A DNA stretch of 44,192 nt from positions 1 to 44,192 of the forward strand of contig JAQVOR010000011.1 of assembly GCA_028702535.1 (NCBI GenBank), written 5' to 3'. This DNA comes from Bacteroidales bacterium (GTDB lineage: Bacteria > Bacteroidota > Bacteroidia > Bacteroidales > ML635J-15). Numbering within the stretch: the stretch's first letter is position 1; each line of letters starts with the position of its first letter. Below the pieces are notes generated by a model, which was given only the letters and a program-made list of their open reading frames with translations, was not told the DNA's origin and did not search any database. Shown one piece after another: positions 9,002-17,613 of this stretch. The position numbers and the translations under genes are program-made.

Positions 9002-9900
9002 AGATTCATTATAATTTTGACAATTTTGGGGAAATAAAGAATCCAGTTGTTACAACTGGAACTTTTGACGGGGTGCATGTTGGTCATGCAATTATTATAG
9101 CAAGATTAAATCAACTTGCAAAAGAAATTAATGGAGAATCTGTATTAATCACTTTTCATCCACATCCAAGAAAAGTACTGTTTCCAGATAAATCAAAAGA
9201 TCTAAAATTGATAAATACGCAAAATGAAAAGGCGAGAATGCTTGCTAAAACCCAATTAGACCATCTTTTTATTATTGATTTTACTCTCAATTTTGCACAA
9301 ATAAGTTCACAATCTTTTGTAAATGATATACTCTTAGATAAGCTAAAAGCAAAAGTTATTGTTGTAGGTTTTAATCATCATTTTGGACACAACCGCGAAG
9401 GAGATTACGACTATTTGTATGAGCTAAGCAAACAACGTAACTTTACTGTCGAAGAAATTCCGCAACAAGACATCGAAAACGAAGCTGTAAGCTCAACACG
9501 AATTCGAAAAGCAATTTTCGAAGGACAAATAATGAAAGCAAATGCGTATCTCGACCATCAGTATTTTCTTATGGGTAAATTAAGTGAACTAAATAATACA
9601 AATAGACAGGGACTTAATGGTAAAATCGATATAGAGGAAAACGAAAAACTTATTCCGCCCTATGGACGATATGCTGCAAAATTAGAGCAAGACGATAAAA
9701 TTCATTACTGTTTTTGCGAAATATTTAAGCAATCCGAAAATACTGTTGTAAAAATATTCATCACAGATAAAGAGGTTAATTTATCAGAAAATTATGCAAA
9801 TTTGTATTTTTATAAAAAACTTAGAACTTACAATGGAGATGATGATTATTCATTAGGACGCATTGAAGACATAGAATTATTAGACGAATTAATTTTTTAA
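8998..9900 (+). CDS. ribF: RibF-like FAD synthetase; FMN adenylyltransferase domain intact, riboflavin kinase domain degenerate
   Basis: VVTTGTFDGVHVGH, VLITFHPHPRKVL, GFNHHFGHNREGDY, SSTRIRKAI; the C-terminal half lacks the riboflavin kinase GFPTAN-type motif. Confidence 0.82.
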   Translation: MKIHYNFDNFGEIKNPVVTTGTFDGVHVGHAIIIARLNQLAKEINGESVLITFHPHPRKVLFPDKSKDLKLINTQNEKARMLAKTQLDHLFIIDFTLNFAQISSQSFVNDILLDKLKAKVIVVGFNHHFGHNREGDYDYLYELSKQRNFTVEEIPQQDIENEAVSSTRIRKAIFEGQIMKANAYLDHQYFLMGKLSELNNTNRQGLNGKIDIEENEKLIPPYGRYAAKLEQDDKIHYCFCEIFKQSENTVVKIFITDKEVNLSENYANLYFYKKLRTYNGDDDYSLGRIEDIELLDELIF

Positions 9901-9921
9901 TCATTAAAATTAACAAACGAT

Positions 9922-11235
9922 ATGAAAATATCAATTATTGGAACCGGTTATGTAGGATTAGTGTCGGGGGCATGCTTTGCCGAGATGGGCGTTATAACAT
10001 CATGTCTTGATATTGACAAAAACAAAATAGAAAACCTCAAAAAAGGTATTATGCCAATTTGGGAGCCAGGTCTTGAAACAATGGTAAAACGAAATTTCGA
10101 GAAACACAGACTTAGTTTTACCACTAATATTACAGAAAGCATAAAAGATGCACAAGCGGTTTTTATTGCAGTTGGCACTCCTCCTGATGAAGACGGCAGT
10201 GCAGATTTACAGTATGTTTTATCGGTTGCTCGGGAAATCGGGAAAAATATGGACCACTATATGGTGATAATAACCAAAAGCACTGTACCAATAGGAACTT
10301 CCGAAAAAGTTCGTAAAACAATACAAGATGAACTTAATAAAAGAAATGAAGACATCGAATTTGATATAGCTTCTAATCCTGAGTTCCTCAAAGAAGGAGA
10401 TGCTATTGATGATTGTTTGCATCCAGACAGAATTGTAGTTGGTATCGACAGCGAGAAAGCCAAAGATATTATCGAAAGATTGTATAAACCTTTTGTATTA
10501 AACGGACACCCAATAATTTATATGGATATTCCATCGGCAGAACTAACAAAATATACTGCAAATGCTTTATTGGCGACCAAAATATCTTTTATGAACGATA
10601 TTGCTAATTTTTGTGAAATTGTTGGGGCAGACATTAATGCGGTTCGCCGTGGGATTGGTACAGACAAAAGAATTGGACCATATTTTATATATGCTGGCAC
10701 AGGTTATGGTGGCTCGTGTTTTCCAAAAGATGTTAAAGCAATAATCAAAACAGCCGACGAAAAAGGCTACTCCTTAGAAATATTAAAATCTGTCGAAAAC
10801 GTCAATAACAGACAAAAGGAAAGTTTGTACCATAAGGCTATTAAGCATTTTAACGGAGATCTTAAAGGAAAAAAAATCGTTCTGTGGGGATTATCATTTA
10901 AGCCAAACACAGACGACATGCGCGAAGCTCCTGCACTTGTACTAATTGACAAACTTACAGCTAAAGGAGCAAATGTGTTTGCTTATGACCCAGTTGCAAT
11001 GGACGAGGCAAAACGAATACTCGGAGATAAAATAAAATTCGTGAATGATCCTTATGAAGCATTAAACAATGCTGATGCACTTATGTTAGTAACAGAATGG
11101 ACAGAGTTTAGAATACTAAACTATCCAAAAATGCAAAATATGAAAGAGAAATTAATCCTTGATGGAAGAAACATTTACGATCCCGAAGAGGTCAGACAAC
11201 AAGGTTTCGTTTATTATAGTATTGGGAGACAATAA
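9922..11235 (+). CDS. ugd: UDP-glucose 6-dehydrogenase family protein
   Basis: MKISIIGTGYVGLVSGACFAEMG; GTGYGGSCFPKDVKA catalytic Cys motif; GLSFKPNTDDMREAPA. Confidence 0.95.
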   Translation: MKISIIGTGYVGLVSGACFAEMGVITSCLDIDKNKIENLKKGIMPIWEPGLETMVKRNFEKHRLSFTTNITESIKDAQAVFIAVGTPPDEDGSADLQYVLSVAREIGKNMDHYMVIITKSTVPIGTSEKVRKTIQDELNKRNEDIEFDIASNPEFLKEGDAIDDCLHPDRIVVGIDSEKAKDIIERLYKPFVLNGHPIIYMDIPSAELTKYTANALLATKISFMNDIANFCEIVGADINAVRRGIGTDKRIGPYFIYAGTGYGGSCFPKDVKAIIKTADEKGYSLEILKSVENVNNRQKESLYHKAIKHFNGDLKGKKIVLWGLSFKPNTDDMREAPALVLIDKLTAKGANVFAYDPVAMDEAKRILGDKIKFVNDPYEALNNADALMLVTEWTEFRILNYPKMQNMKEKLILDGRNIYDPEEVRQQGFVYYSIGRQ

Positions 11236-11237
11236 AT

Positions 11238-11489
11238 ATGGACAATAAAATACAAATAACAATTTGTTTAGGCTCATCGTGTTTTAGCCGTAAAAACCGT
11301 GATGTAGTATCTGCCCTACAAGAGTATATTAGTAATAACAAGCTTGACAATGACGTACACCTTAAAGGCGGACATTGCTTTGGAAAATGTAGTTTAGGCC
11401 CAATTATGTTCGTTGAAGAAGATATTTATCACGAAATTACGCCACAAAAAGCCATTGCAATTGTAGAAACATATCTGAATAAAAAGTAA
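11238..11489 (+). CDS. Small thioredoxin-like [2Fe-2S] ferredoxin (NuoE C-terminal-domain-like)
   Basis: ITICLGSSCFSRKN...GGHCFGKCSLGP cysteine pattern. Confidence 0.85.
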   Translation: MDNKIQITICLGSSCFSRKNRDVVSALQEYISNNKLDNDVHLKGGHCFGKCSLGPIMFVEEDIYHEITPQKAIAIVETYLNKK

Positions 11490-11490
11490 T

Positions 11491-13353
11491 ATGCAAAATA
11501 AACCATTGATAAGCATCGACAAAGAATTGTGTACTCACTGTTACGCTTGCGTAAGGGCTTGCCCAACTAAAGCTATTACAACAGGGTCTAAATCAAGCGA
11601 TATTATAATAAATCACGATAGATGTATTGGTTGTGGCAATTGTTATGTCAGTTGTGGACCCAAAGCGATTAAATATGCACAATCAATTGAAGAAGTCTCC
11701 AAACATCTATCAGATAAAAATAAATGCATCGCAATAGTTGACCCATCGATTGCATCAGAATTTCCCGACATCTCTGATTATCGTAATTTTGTAGGTATGT
11801 TCAGAGCATTAGGTTTCGATTATGTAAACGAGATTTCTTTCGGAGCCGATCTTATTGCAGCAAAATACAAAGAAACTTTTACAGATTTTAAAGGCAAATA
11901 TATAATTACAGCAAATTGTCCTCCTGTTTACGAATATATCGAGAAGTTTCAGCCAAACATAACAGATTCTATTGCTAAATTGGATAGCCCGATGATAGCA
12001 ACCGCTAAAGTTATGCGTGAAATACACGGAGACCAAGCAATAATAGTTGCAATAAGCTCTTGTTTAGCACAAAAAAAAGAGATTTTACGATATAATGGAC
12101 TCATAAATGAACATATTGGCTTCGAAGAGCTTCGTACTATGTTCAAATCAAACAATATTTATGAAAATTCTGTTGAATTTAGCGAATTTGACCAACCAAT
12201 AGGCTCCAAAGGATCACTTTTTCCAATAAGTAGAGGAATACTTGATGCCGCCGATATAGATCATACGCCAGGAAAATCAAAAATTATTACACGAGAAGGA
12301 CCAGATAACTTTGTGAAAAACATACTTGATTTTGCAAATTATAATGAAATTAAGCATCACCTGAATATTTTTTACTGTTACGGGTGTAATATGGGACCTT
12401 GCTCCTCTTATACATCAAGTTATCTGTTAAATCACAGCCAAGTGATTAATTATTACAACAAACGACAAGAACTTCTTGATGAAGAAACATGGAATAAAAA
12501 TATTAAAAAATATTTAAAACTTGACTTCACTCGCAATTATACAATAGACGACCAACGAATAGCTCCGCCTTCCGATAAAAAAATTAAAGAAGTTCTAAAA
12601 TTACTTGGAAAAGATATATATACCGATGTAGGGTGCAAAAGTTGTGGATACGATAATTGCTTCGAGTTTGCAAGTGATGTCGCAAAAGACTTAGTAAAAC
12701 CAGAGATGTGCATTAGTTTCACTTTAAAAAACAGACAAGAATTTATAAATAAACTAACTGCAACAAATATAAAACTTGCCGAAACACAAAAAGCATTAGA
12801 AGTGTCCGAAGCCAAGTTGCGTAAGGATCATGCTAATGTGAAAGAAAGCATGTCCTTGACAAAAGCTATACTCGAAAAAATCCCCTCGGGTGTTGTTATT
12901 GTTGATGATAAACTAAAAATCATACAATCCAACACACAATTTATTGAACTAATTGGTAAAGAAGCGAAAGAAATAAACGAGATAATACCTGGTTTAATCA
13001 ATGCCGATATTAAAACTTTATTGCCACATCAAATATATCAGCTTTTTAGTTTTGTTATTCAGAAAAACGATAATGTAGAAAATAAAGATATCGAATTTGA
13101 AGATAAATTACTAAATATCTCTGTGTTTCCAATAAAAAAAGGGAAAATCATCGGAGCGGTTTTTAAAAATCTATATCAACCCGAAATAAGAAAAGAAGAG
13201 GTAATAGCACGTATCAACGATGTTATTGAAAAAAACTTAGGAATGGTTCAAAAGATAGGATTTTTACTAGGCGAGGGAGCCTCCGAGACAGAAAGAATGC
13301 TAAATAGTATCATTCACTCGTATGACAGCAACAAAAATGAGGAAGAAAAATAA
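11491..13353 (+). CDS. HydS-like sensory protein: 2x[4Fe-4S], [FeFe]-hydrogenase-like domain, 4Fe-4S domain, PAS domain
   Basis: CTHCYACVRACP, CIGCGNCYVSC; H-domain TANCPPV / ISSCLAQKKE / FYCYGCNMGPC; VGCKSCGYDNC...MC; PAS-like ILEKIPSGVVIVDDKLKIIQSNTQFIELIG. Confidence 0.87.
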   Translation: MQNKPLISIDKELCTHCYACVRACPTKAITTGSKSSDIIINHDRCIGCGNCYVSCGPKAIKYAQSIEEVSKHLSDKNKCIAIVDPSIASEFPDISDYRNFVGMFRALGFDYVNEISFGADLIAAKYKETFTDFKGKYIITANCPPVYEYIEKFQPNITDSIAKLDSPMIATAKVMREIHGDQAIIVAISSCLAQKKEILRYNGLINEHIGFEELRTMFKSNNIYENSVEFSEFDQPIGSKGSLFPISRGILDAADIDHTPGKSKIITREGPDNFVKNILDFANYNEIKHHLNIFYCYGCNMGPCSSYTSSYLLNHSQVINYYNKRQELLDEETWNKNIKKYLKLDFTRNYTIDDQRIAPPSDKKIKEVLKLLGKDIYTDVGCKSCGYDNCFEFASDVAKDLVKPEMCISFTLKNRQEFINKLTATNIKLAETQKALEVSEAKLRKDHANVKESMSLTKAILEKIPSGVVIVDDKLKIIQSNTQFIELIGKEAKEINEIIPGLINADIKTLLPHQIYQLFSFVIQKNDNVENKDIEFEDKLLNISVFPIKKGKIIGAVFKNLYQPEIRKEEVIARINDVIEKNLGMVQKIGFLLGEGASETERMLNSIIHSYDSNKNEEEK

Positions 13354-13355
13354 AC

Positions 13356-14540
13356 ATGGCTGAAAATCTTTACATAGAAGTAGATGTTAAACAAATAAAT
13401 CATGAAAATGAAAAAATTTGTGGCGATGTCTTTCTTAAACGCCGCATAAAAGAAGATAACCGAATTATTGCAGTTTTAAGCGATGGAATGGGACATGGAG
13501 TTAAAGCTAATGTATTGGCAACACTCACTTCGACAATGGCATTAAACTTTACTACAGAGCATCGAAAACCAGAACGAATCGCTGAGATCATTATGAACAC
13601 TTTGCCAGTTTGTAGCGAAAGAAGAATTTCATACTCAACTTTTACGGTTGCGGATCTTGAAATTGACGGAAAGGTGCATTTGTTAGAATACGATAACCCT
13701 CCAGCTTTAGTTTTTCGCAATAATCAAATCTTACAGCTCACAAGAGAGGTTATCGAAATGAAAACTCCTCAACATCAAGGAAAAAAACTAACATTTACAA
13801 GTTTTTATCCCAAATTATACGACCGCATTGTGTTTTTTAGCGATGGGGTTACACAATCTGGTATGGGTACCGAAAAATATCCGTTTGGCTGGGAAAACTC
13901 CAATATTGAAGAGTACATTCTACGATTATTAGAAAACAACAAAGATATTTCGGCTGGCAAACTCGCCGAAAAAGTTGTTAATAAAGCAGTTGCAAACGAT
14001 ATTTATAAATCCAAAGACGATACTTCATGTGCCTCAATATATTTTAGAGAGCCTCGAAAACTTTTGATAGTTACTGGACCTCCTATTGAAAGATCGAGCG
14101 ATAAGGAATTAGCCCAAATCGTTAAAAATTATAATGGCAAAAAAATTATTTCGGGAGGCTCTACAACCGACCTTGTCGCAAGAGAACTAAAATTAAAAGT
14201 AACAGATTCGTTGGATTTTCTTGATCCAGAACTTCCGCCAATATCATACATGGAAGGAATAGACTTAGTTACCGAAGGCATACTTACGCTCAACAAAGTT
14301 TGGAAAATCCTTACAGCTATGGCACACGATTTTGTCCCTGGCAAAGGTCCAGCCGACCAAATTGTAAAACTTATTATGCAAAGTGACCATATTGATATTA
14401 TTGTAGGGACCAAAATAAACGAAGCCCATCAAGACCCAAATGTACCTGTTGATCTTGAAATAAGACGTACAATTGCAGGTAGAGTCGCTAATGTTTTAGA
14501 ATGTAAATTGCTAAAACATATTACGCTAAGACACATTTAA
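13356..14540 (+). CDS. SpoIIE-family PP2C-type serine phosphatase with uncharacterised C-terminal domain
   Basis: CGDVFLKRR...IIAVLSDGMGHGVKANVLA...; IVFFSDGVTQSG; DDTSCASIYF. Confidence 0.87.
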   Translation: MAENLYIEVDVKQINHENEKICGDVFLKRRIKEDNRIIAVLSDGMGHGVKANVLATLTSTMALNFTTEHRKPERIAEIIMNTLPVCSERRISYSTFTVADLEIDGKVHLLEYDNPPALVFRNNQILQLTREVIEMKTPQHQGKKLTFTSFYPKLYDRIVFFSDGVTQSGMGTEKYPFGWENSNIEEYILRLLENNKDISAGKLAEKVVNKAVANDIYKSKDDTSCASIYFREPRKLLIVTGPPIERSSDKELAQIVKNYNGKKIISGGSTTDLVARELKLKVTDSLDFLDPELPPISYMEGIDLVTEGILTLNKVWKILTAMAHDFVPGKGPADQIVKLIMQSDHIDIIVGTKINEAHQDPNVPVDLEIRRTIAGRVANVLECKLLKHITLRHI

Positions 14541-14543
14541 TTA

Positions 14544-14592
14544 AAGGTGGCTTCAAGACATTTCGGCTTATACCGAAACCCTCAGCCACCTT
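14544..14592 (+). terminator. Two-tier hairpin, probable (bidirectional) terminator between convergent operons
   Basis: Outer arms aaggtggct (14544-14552)/agccacctt (14584-14592); inner arms tttcgg (14561-14566)/ccgaaa (14573-14578); AT-rich tail. Confidence 0.6.
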
Positions 14593-14754
14593 AAATTATA
14601 TATGTTCTTAATGTTTCAAAAACTTACGAAGTGAGCGACTTGTGCTGAGCGGAGTCGAAGTACGCGAACGACAAGTCAAAACTCTTCACTCTTTTTCTTA
14701 CACTTGACTATTTCTGACCATTTCTGACGGTGCAGCCTCTTGACCATTTATGAC

Positions 14755-14820
14755 CTCTTTTCCCAACTCCCAATTCCCAACTCCTCACTCCCAACTCCCA
14801 ACTCCTCACTCCCAACTCTC
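14755..14820. repeat. Low-complexity tandem repeat, about 21-bp period (cccaactcctcactcccaact...)
   Basis: cccaactcctcact recurs at 14776 and 14797; the surrounding sequence is made of cccaactc/cccaattc variants. Confidence 0.8.
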
Positions 14821-14825
14821 CTATC

Positions 14826-15554
14826 CTACCAATCTTTTTCAACAATTCGTTGCTGCATTTTAAATTTTTCTTTCTTTACTTTATCTTGCACGTCTTTTTC
14901 TTGTTGTTGTAGTGATTCTAAGAAGCGTTCCATTTCTTCGCGGGTCATTTCGTTATCTTTTGGTTGAGGCTGTTTTTGCTGTTCTTGTTTCTGCGCTTCA
15001 TTTTGCTGATCCTCATTTCCTTTACTTTCATCTTTATTCTCATCGCCCTCTTTTTTATCTTTCTGATCCTGATTATCTTCACCCTCGCCATCGCCTTGCT
15101 CTTGGTCTTGTTGCTGCTGCTGTTGTTGCTGCTCTTTTACTTTTGTTGCAACTGCCATATTATAACGGCTCATATCATGTTCAGGATCCATACGCAATGA
15201 ATTTCGGTAAGCTTCAATACTTTTCTTATAATCGGCTGCCTGAAGATATGAATTACCAATATTATAAAACGCATCGGCTTTTTCCTTTTTGGAACCTGTC
15301 ATTTTAAGAAAGTTTTCGTAATTCATTGCCGACTCATTAAACATGCCATTCCGATATTGAGATGCACCAATATTATTTAATAGTTGATGAGACTCTGGAT
15401 TTATTTTATAGGCTTTTTTATAATTAAGAGCCGATTTGTCAAAATCTTTGGTATTATAATATTCATTTCCTTCACGAATAATTTTTCGTTCTTCCTGCGC
15501 ATTAGTAAAAATTGTCAGGCTTAACAACAATAATAATATATATATATACTTCAT
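14826..15554 (-). CDS. batC: BatC-like TPR protein with Gln-rich C-terminal tail
   Basis: Signal peptide, TPR repeats (NEYYNTKDFDKSALNYKKAYKINPES...; DAFYNIGNSYLQAADYKKSIEAYRNSLRMDPEH), QQQQQQQQ tract; downstream of batA/batB. Confidence 0.82.
   Translation of the reverse strand: MKYIYILLLLLSLTIFTNAQEERKIIREGNEYYNTKDFDKSALNYKKAYKINPESHQLLNNIGASQYRNGMFNESAMNYENFLKMTGSKKEKADAFYNIGNSYLQAADYKKSIEAYRNSLRMDPEHDMSRYNMAVATKVKEQQQQQQQQDQEQGDGEGEDNQDQKDKKEGDENKDESKGNEDQQNEAQKQEQQKQPQPKDNEMTREEMERFLESLQQQEKDVQDKVKKEKFKMQQRIVEKDW
15111..15134 (-). repeat. CAG/CAA trinucleotide tract encoding poly-Gln in the BatC-like protein
   Basis: ttgctgctgctgttgttgctgctc on the plus strand. Confidence 0.85.
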
Positions 15555-15579
15555 AAACTTTTAAATATTTTATATGTTT

Positions 15580-16617
15580 TTAGACCCAATGTTTTTTTTT
15601 CTTAAATAAATTTATTCTACTTAAAACTGAATTTTTCTTTTCCGAAATAATAATATCCACTAAAAGCAGTATAAGAGCCAAAAGAGCAAGATATTGAAAC
15701 TGGTCTGCATATTCGGAATAATTTTGTTTAAGCACCTCTCCTTTTTGGAGTTTTCCTATTTCATTAATAATTTTATCAGACGCATCGGCAGAATTACCAG
15801 CCCTCACATAAACGCCGCCAGTTTCGTCAGCAATAGAAATCAAAGTTTGTTCGTCCAAAACGCTGATAACAACATTACCATCACGATCTTTCATAAATCC
15901 GCCACCTCTTTTCTTAGGAATTGGAGCTCCGCCTGGCAATCCCATTCCAACTGTATAGATACTAATATTTTTCTCTTTTAGTGTTTTAGCAATCTCTACA
16001 GCATTATCTTCGTGATTTTCGCCATCAGTAATAAGTAAAATAATTTTAGATATTTCCTCTTCTTTAGTAAATGATTTTGCTGCTAAATCAATAGCTTTAG
16101 CAATAGCAGTACCTTGCACAGGCACACTTTCCGTGTCAATTGTTGATAAAAATAATCTTGCAGAGCGAACATCATCAGTAATCGGCATTTGCACAAAAGC
16201 ATCTCCTGCAAAAACAATTATTCCAAGTTTATCATTTTCAAGTTTACTAATTATTCTTTCTGTAAATTTGCGTGCATTTTCAAGTCTATTAGGTTTTATA
16301 TCTTGTGCCAGCATAGAATTAGAAACATCTAAGGCAACGACAATCTCAACTCCTTGTCGAGTAACATCATTAAGTTTTGATCCAAATTGAGGTCGTGCAA
16401 GTGCTACCGACATTGATACAATAGCAACACAAATAAGTACAAGTTTCCAAATCCGTCTAATAATACTGGTTTCGGGAATTAATAAATTTACCAACTTATG
16501 GTCACCAATTTTTCTCATACGTTTTCGACGAATATATTCGGCTAGCAAAAACAAGAGTACCACTATTGCAGTACTTGCTATCAGCCATAAATATTGTGGT
16601 TCTTGAAATCTAAACAT
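15580..16617 (-). CDS. batB: BatB-like VWA domain protein
   Basis: VWA MIDAS EIVVALDVSNSMLAQDIKPNRLENARKF; N-terminal membrane helices. Confidence 0.9.
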   Translation of the reverse strand: MFRFQEPQYLWLIASTAIVVLLFLLAEYIRRKRMRKIGDHKLVNLLIPETSIIRRIWKLVLICVAIVSMSVALARPQFGSKLNDVTRQGVEIVVALDVSNSMLAQDIKPNRLENARKFTERIISKLENDKLGIIVFAGDAFVQMPITDDVRSARLFLSTIDTESVPVQGTAIAKAIDLAAKSFTKEEEISKIILLITDGENHEDNAVEIAKTLKEKNISIYTVGMGLPGGAPIPKKRGGGFMKDRDGNVVISVLDEQTLISIADETGGVYVRAGNSADASDKIINEIGKLQKGEVLKQNYSEYADQFQYLALLALILLLVDIIISEKKNSVLSRINLFKKKKHWV

Positions 16618-16620
16618 ATC

Positions 16621-17613
16621 TTAAAATGTATTTTTTAATAATGTAAAATTTAATATTTGTTCAAAAAGTATTATCGCCAAAACTATCAACAATATCAATC
16701 CAAACTCTTCTTTTGGTTGCGAATACAATCTAACCTCAAGCTGCGTTTTTTCAAGAGAGTCTATTTCTGTATAAATATCTCTCATGCTCTTATTATCTGT
16801 TGCCCTAAAATACTTTCCTCCAGTTGATTGTGCAATTTGCTCCAACATATCTTCATCAATTTTCACTTCTACATTTTGATATTGAATTCCAAAAGCAGTT
16901 TGAAAAGGATAAGGTGCCATTCCTATTTTACCAACGCCCACAGTATAAACTCTAATTCCAAACTCGACTGCAAATTCGGCGGCTGCTAAAGGAGATATTA
17001 TACCCATATTGTTCACTCCATCAGTTAATAAAATAATTACTTTACTTACCGCATCAGAATTTTTAAGTCTGTTTACTGCTGTTGCAAGTCCCATTCCTAT
17101 TGCTGTTCCATCTTCAATTACCCCACTTTTAACCTCACTAAACAAGTTCATAAGCACTGCATGGTCAATTGTAAGCGGACATTGTGTATAACTTTCGCCA
17201 GCAAAAATAACAAGTCCAATTCTATCATCGGGACGGCTCGAAATAAATTCCATTGCTATTTCTTTAGCTGCCTCTATCCTATTTGGTTTAAAATCTTCGG
17301 CGAGCATACTCCCACTAACGTCTAATGCCATAACAATATCAACGCCTTCAATTTTTCTATCTTCCCACTTATCGGTACTTTGAGGTCGTGCAAGCACTAT
17401 TATAAGCCCCGCAACTGCAAGTAAACGCAAACCAAAAAGAAAATGTCGCAAATAATATTTCCAAGGAGTTGGAGTTTTTTTAAATGCACTCAAGCTACTA
17501 ATATTCATTGATGCTGCGTTCTTTTTCAAACGCCACACATACCATGCAATTGCAGGGATAAGTAACAATAGCAACCACAAATATTCCTTATTAGCAAATA
17601 TAATATTATCCAT
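16621..17613 (-). CDS. batA: BatA-like VWA domain protein
   Basis: VWA MIDAS DIVMALDVSGSMLAEDFKPNRIEAAKEI; ILLTDGVNNMG; flanking membrane helices. Confidence 0.92.
   Translation of the reverse strand: MDNIIFANKEYLWLLLLLIPAIAWYVWRLKKNAASMNISSLSAFKKTPTPWKYYLRHFLFGLRLLAVAGLIIVLARPQSTDKWEDRKIEGVDIVMALDVSGSMLAEDFKPNRIEAAKEIAMEFISSRPDDRIGLVIFAGESYTQCPLTIDHAVLMNLFSEVKSGVIEDGTAIGMGLATAVNRLKNSDAVSKVIILLTDGVNNMGIISPLAAAEFAVEFGIRVYTVGVGKIGMAPYPFQTAFGIQYQNVEVKIDEDMLEQIAQSTGGKYFRATDNKSMRDIYTEIDSLEKTQLEVRLYSQPKEEFGLILLIVLAIILFEQILNFTLLKNTF

Noticed and set aside
14740-14967. Plus-strand ORF with PNSSLPTPNSSLPT repeats
   Set aside because: Product of the cccaactc tandem repeat and antisense of batC; no family-like content.
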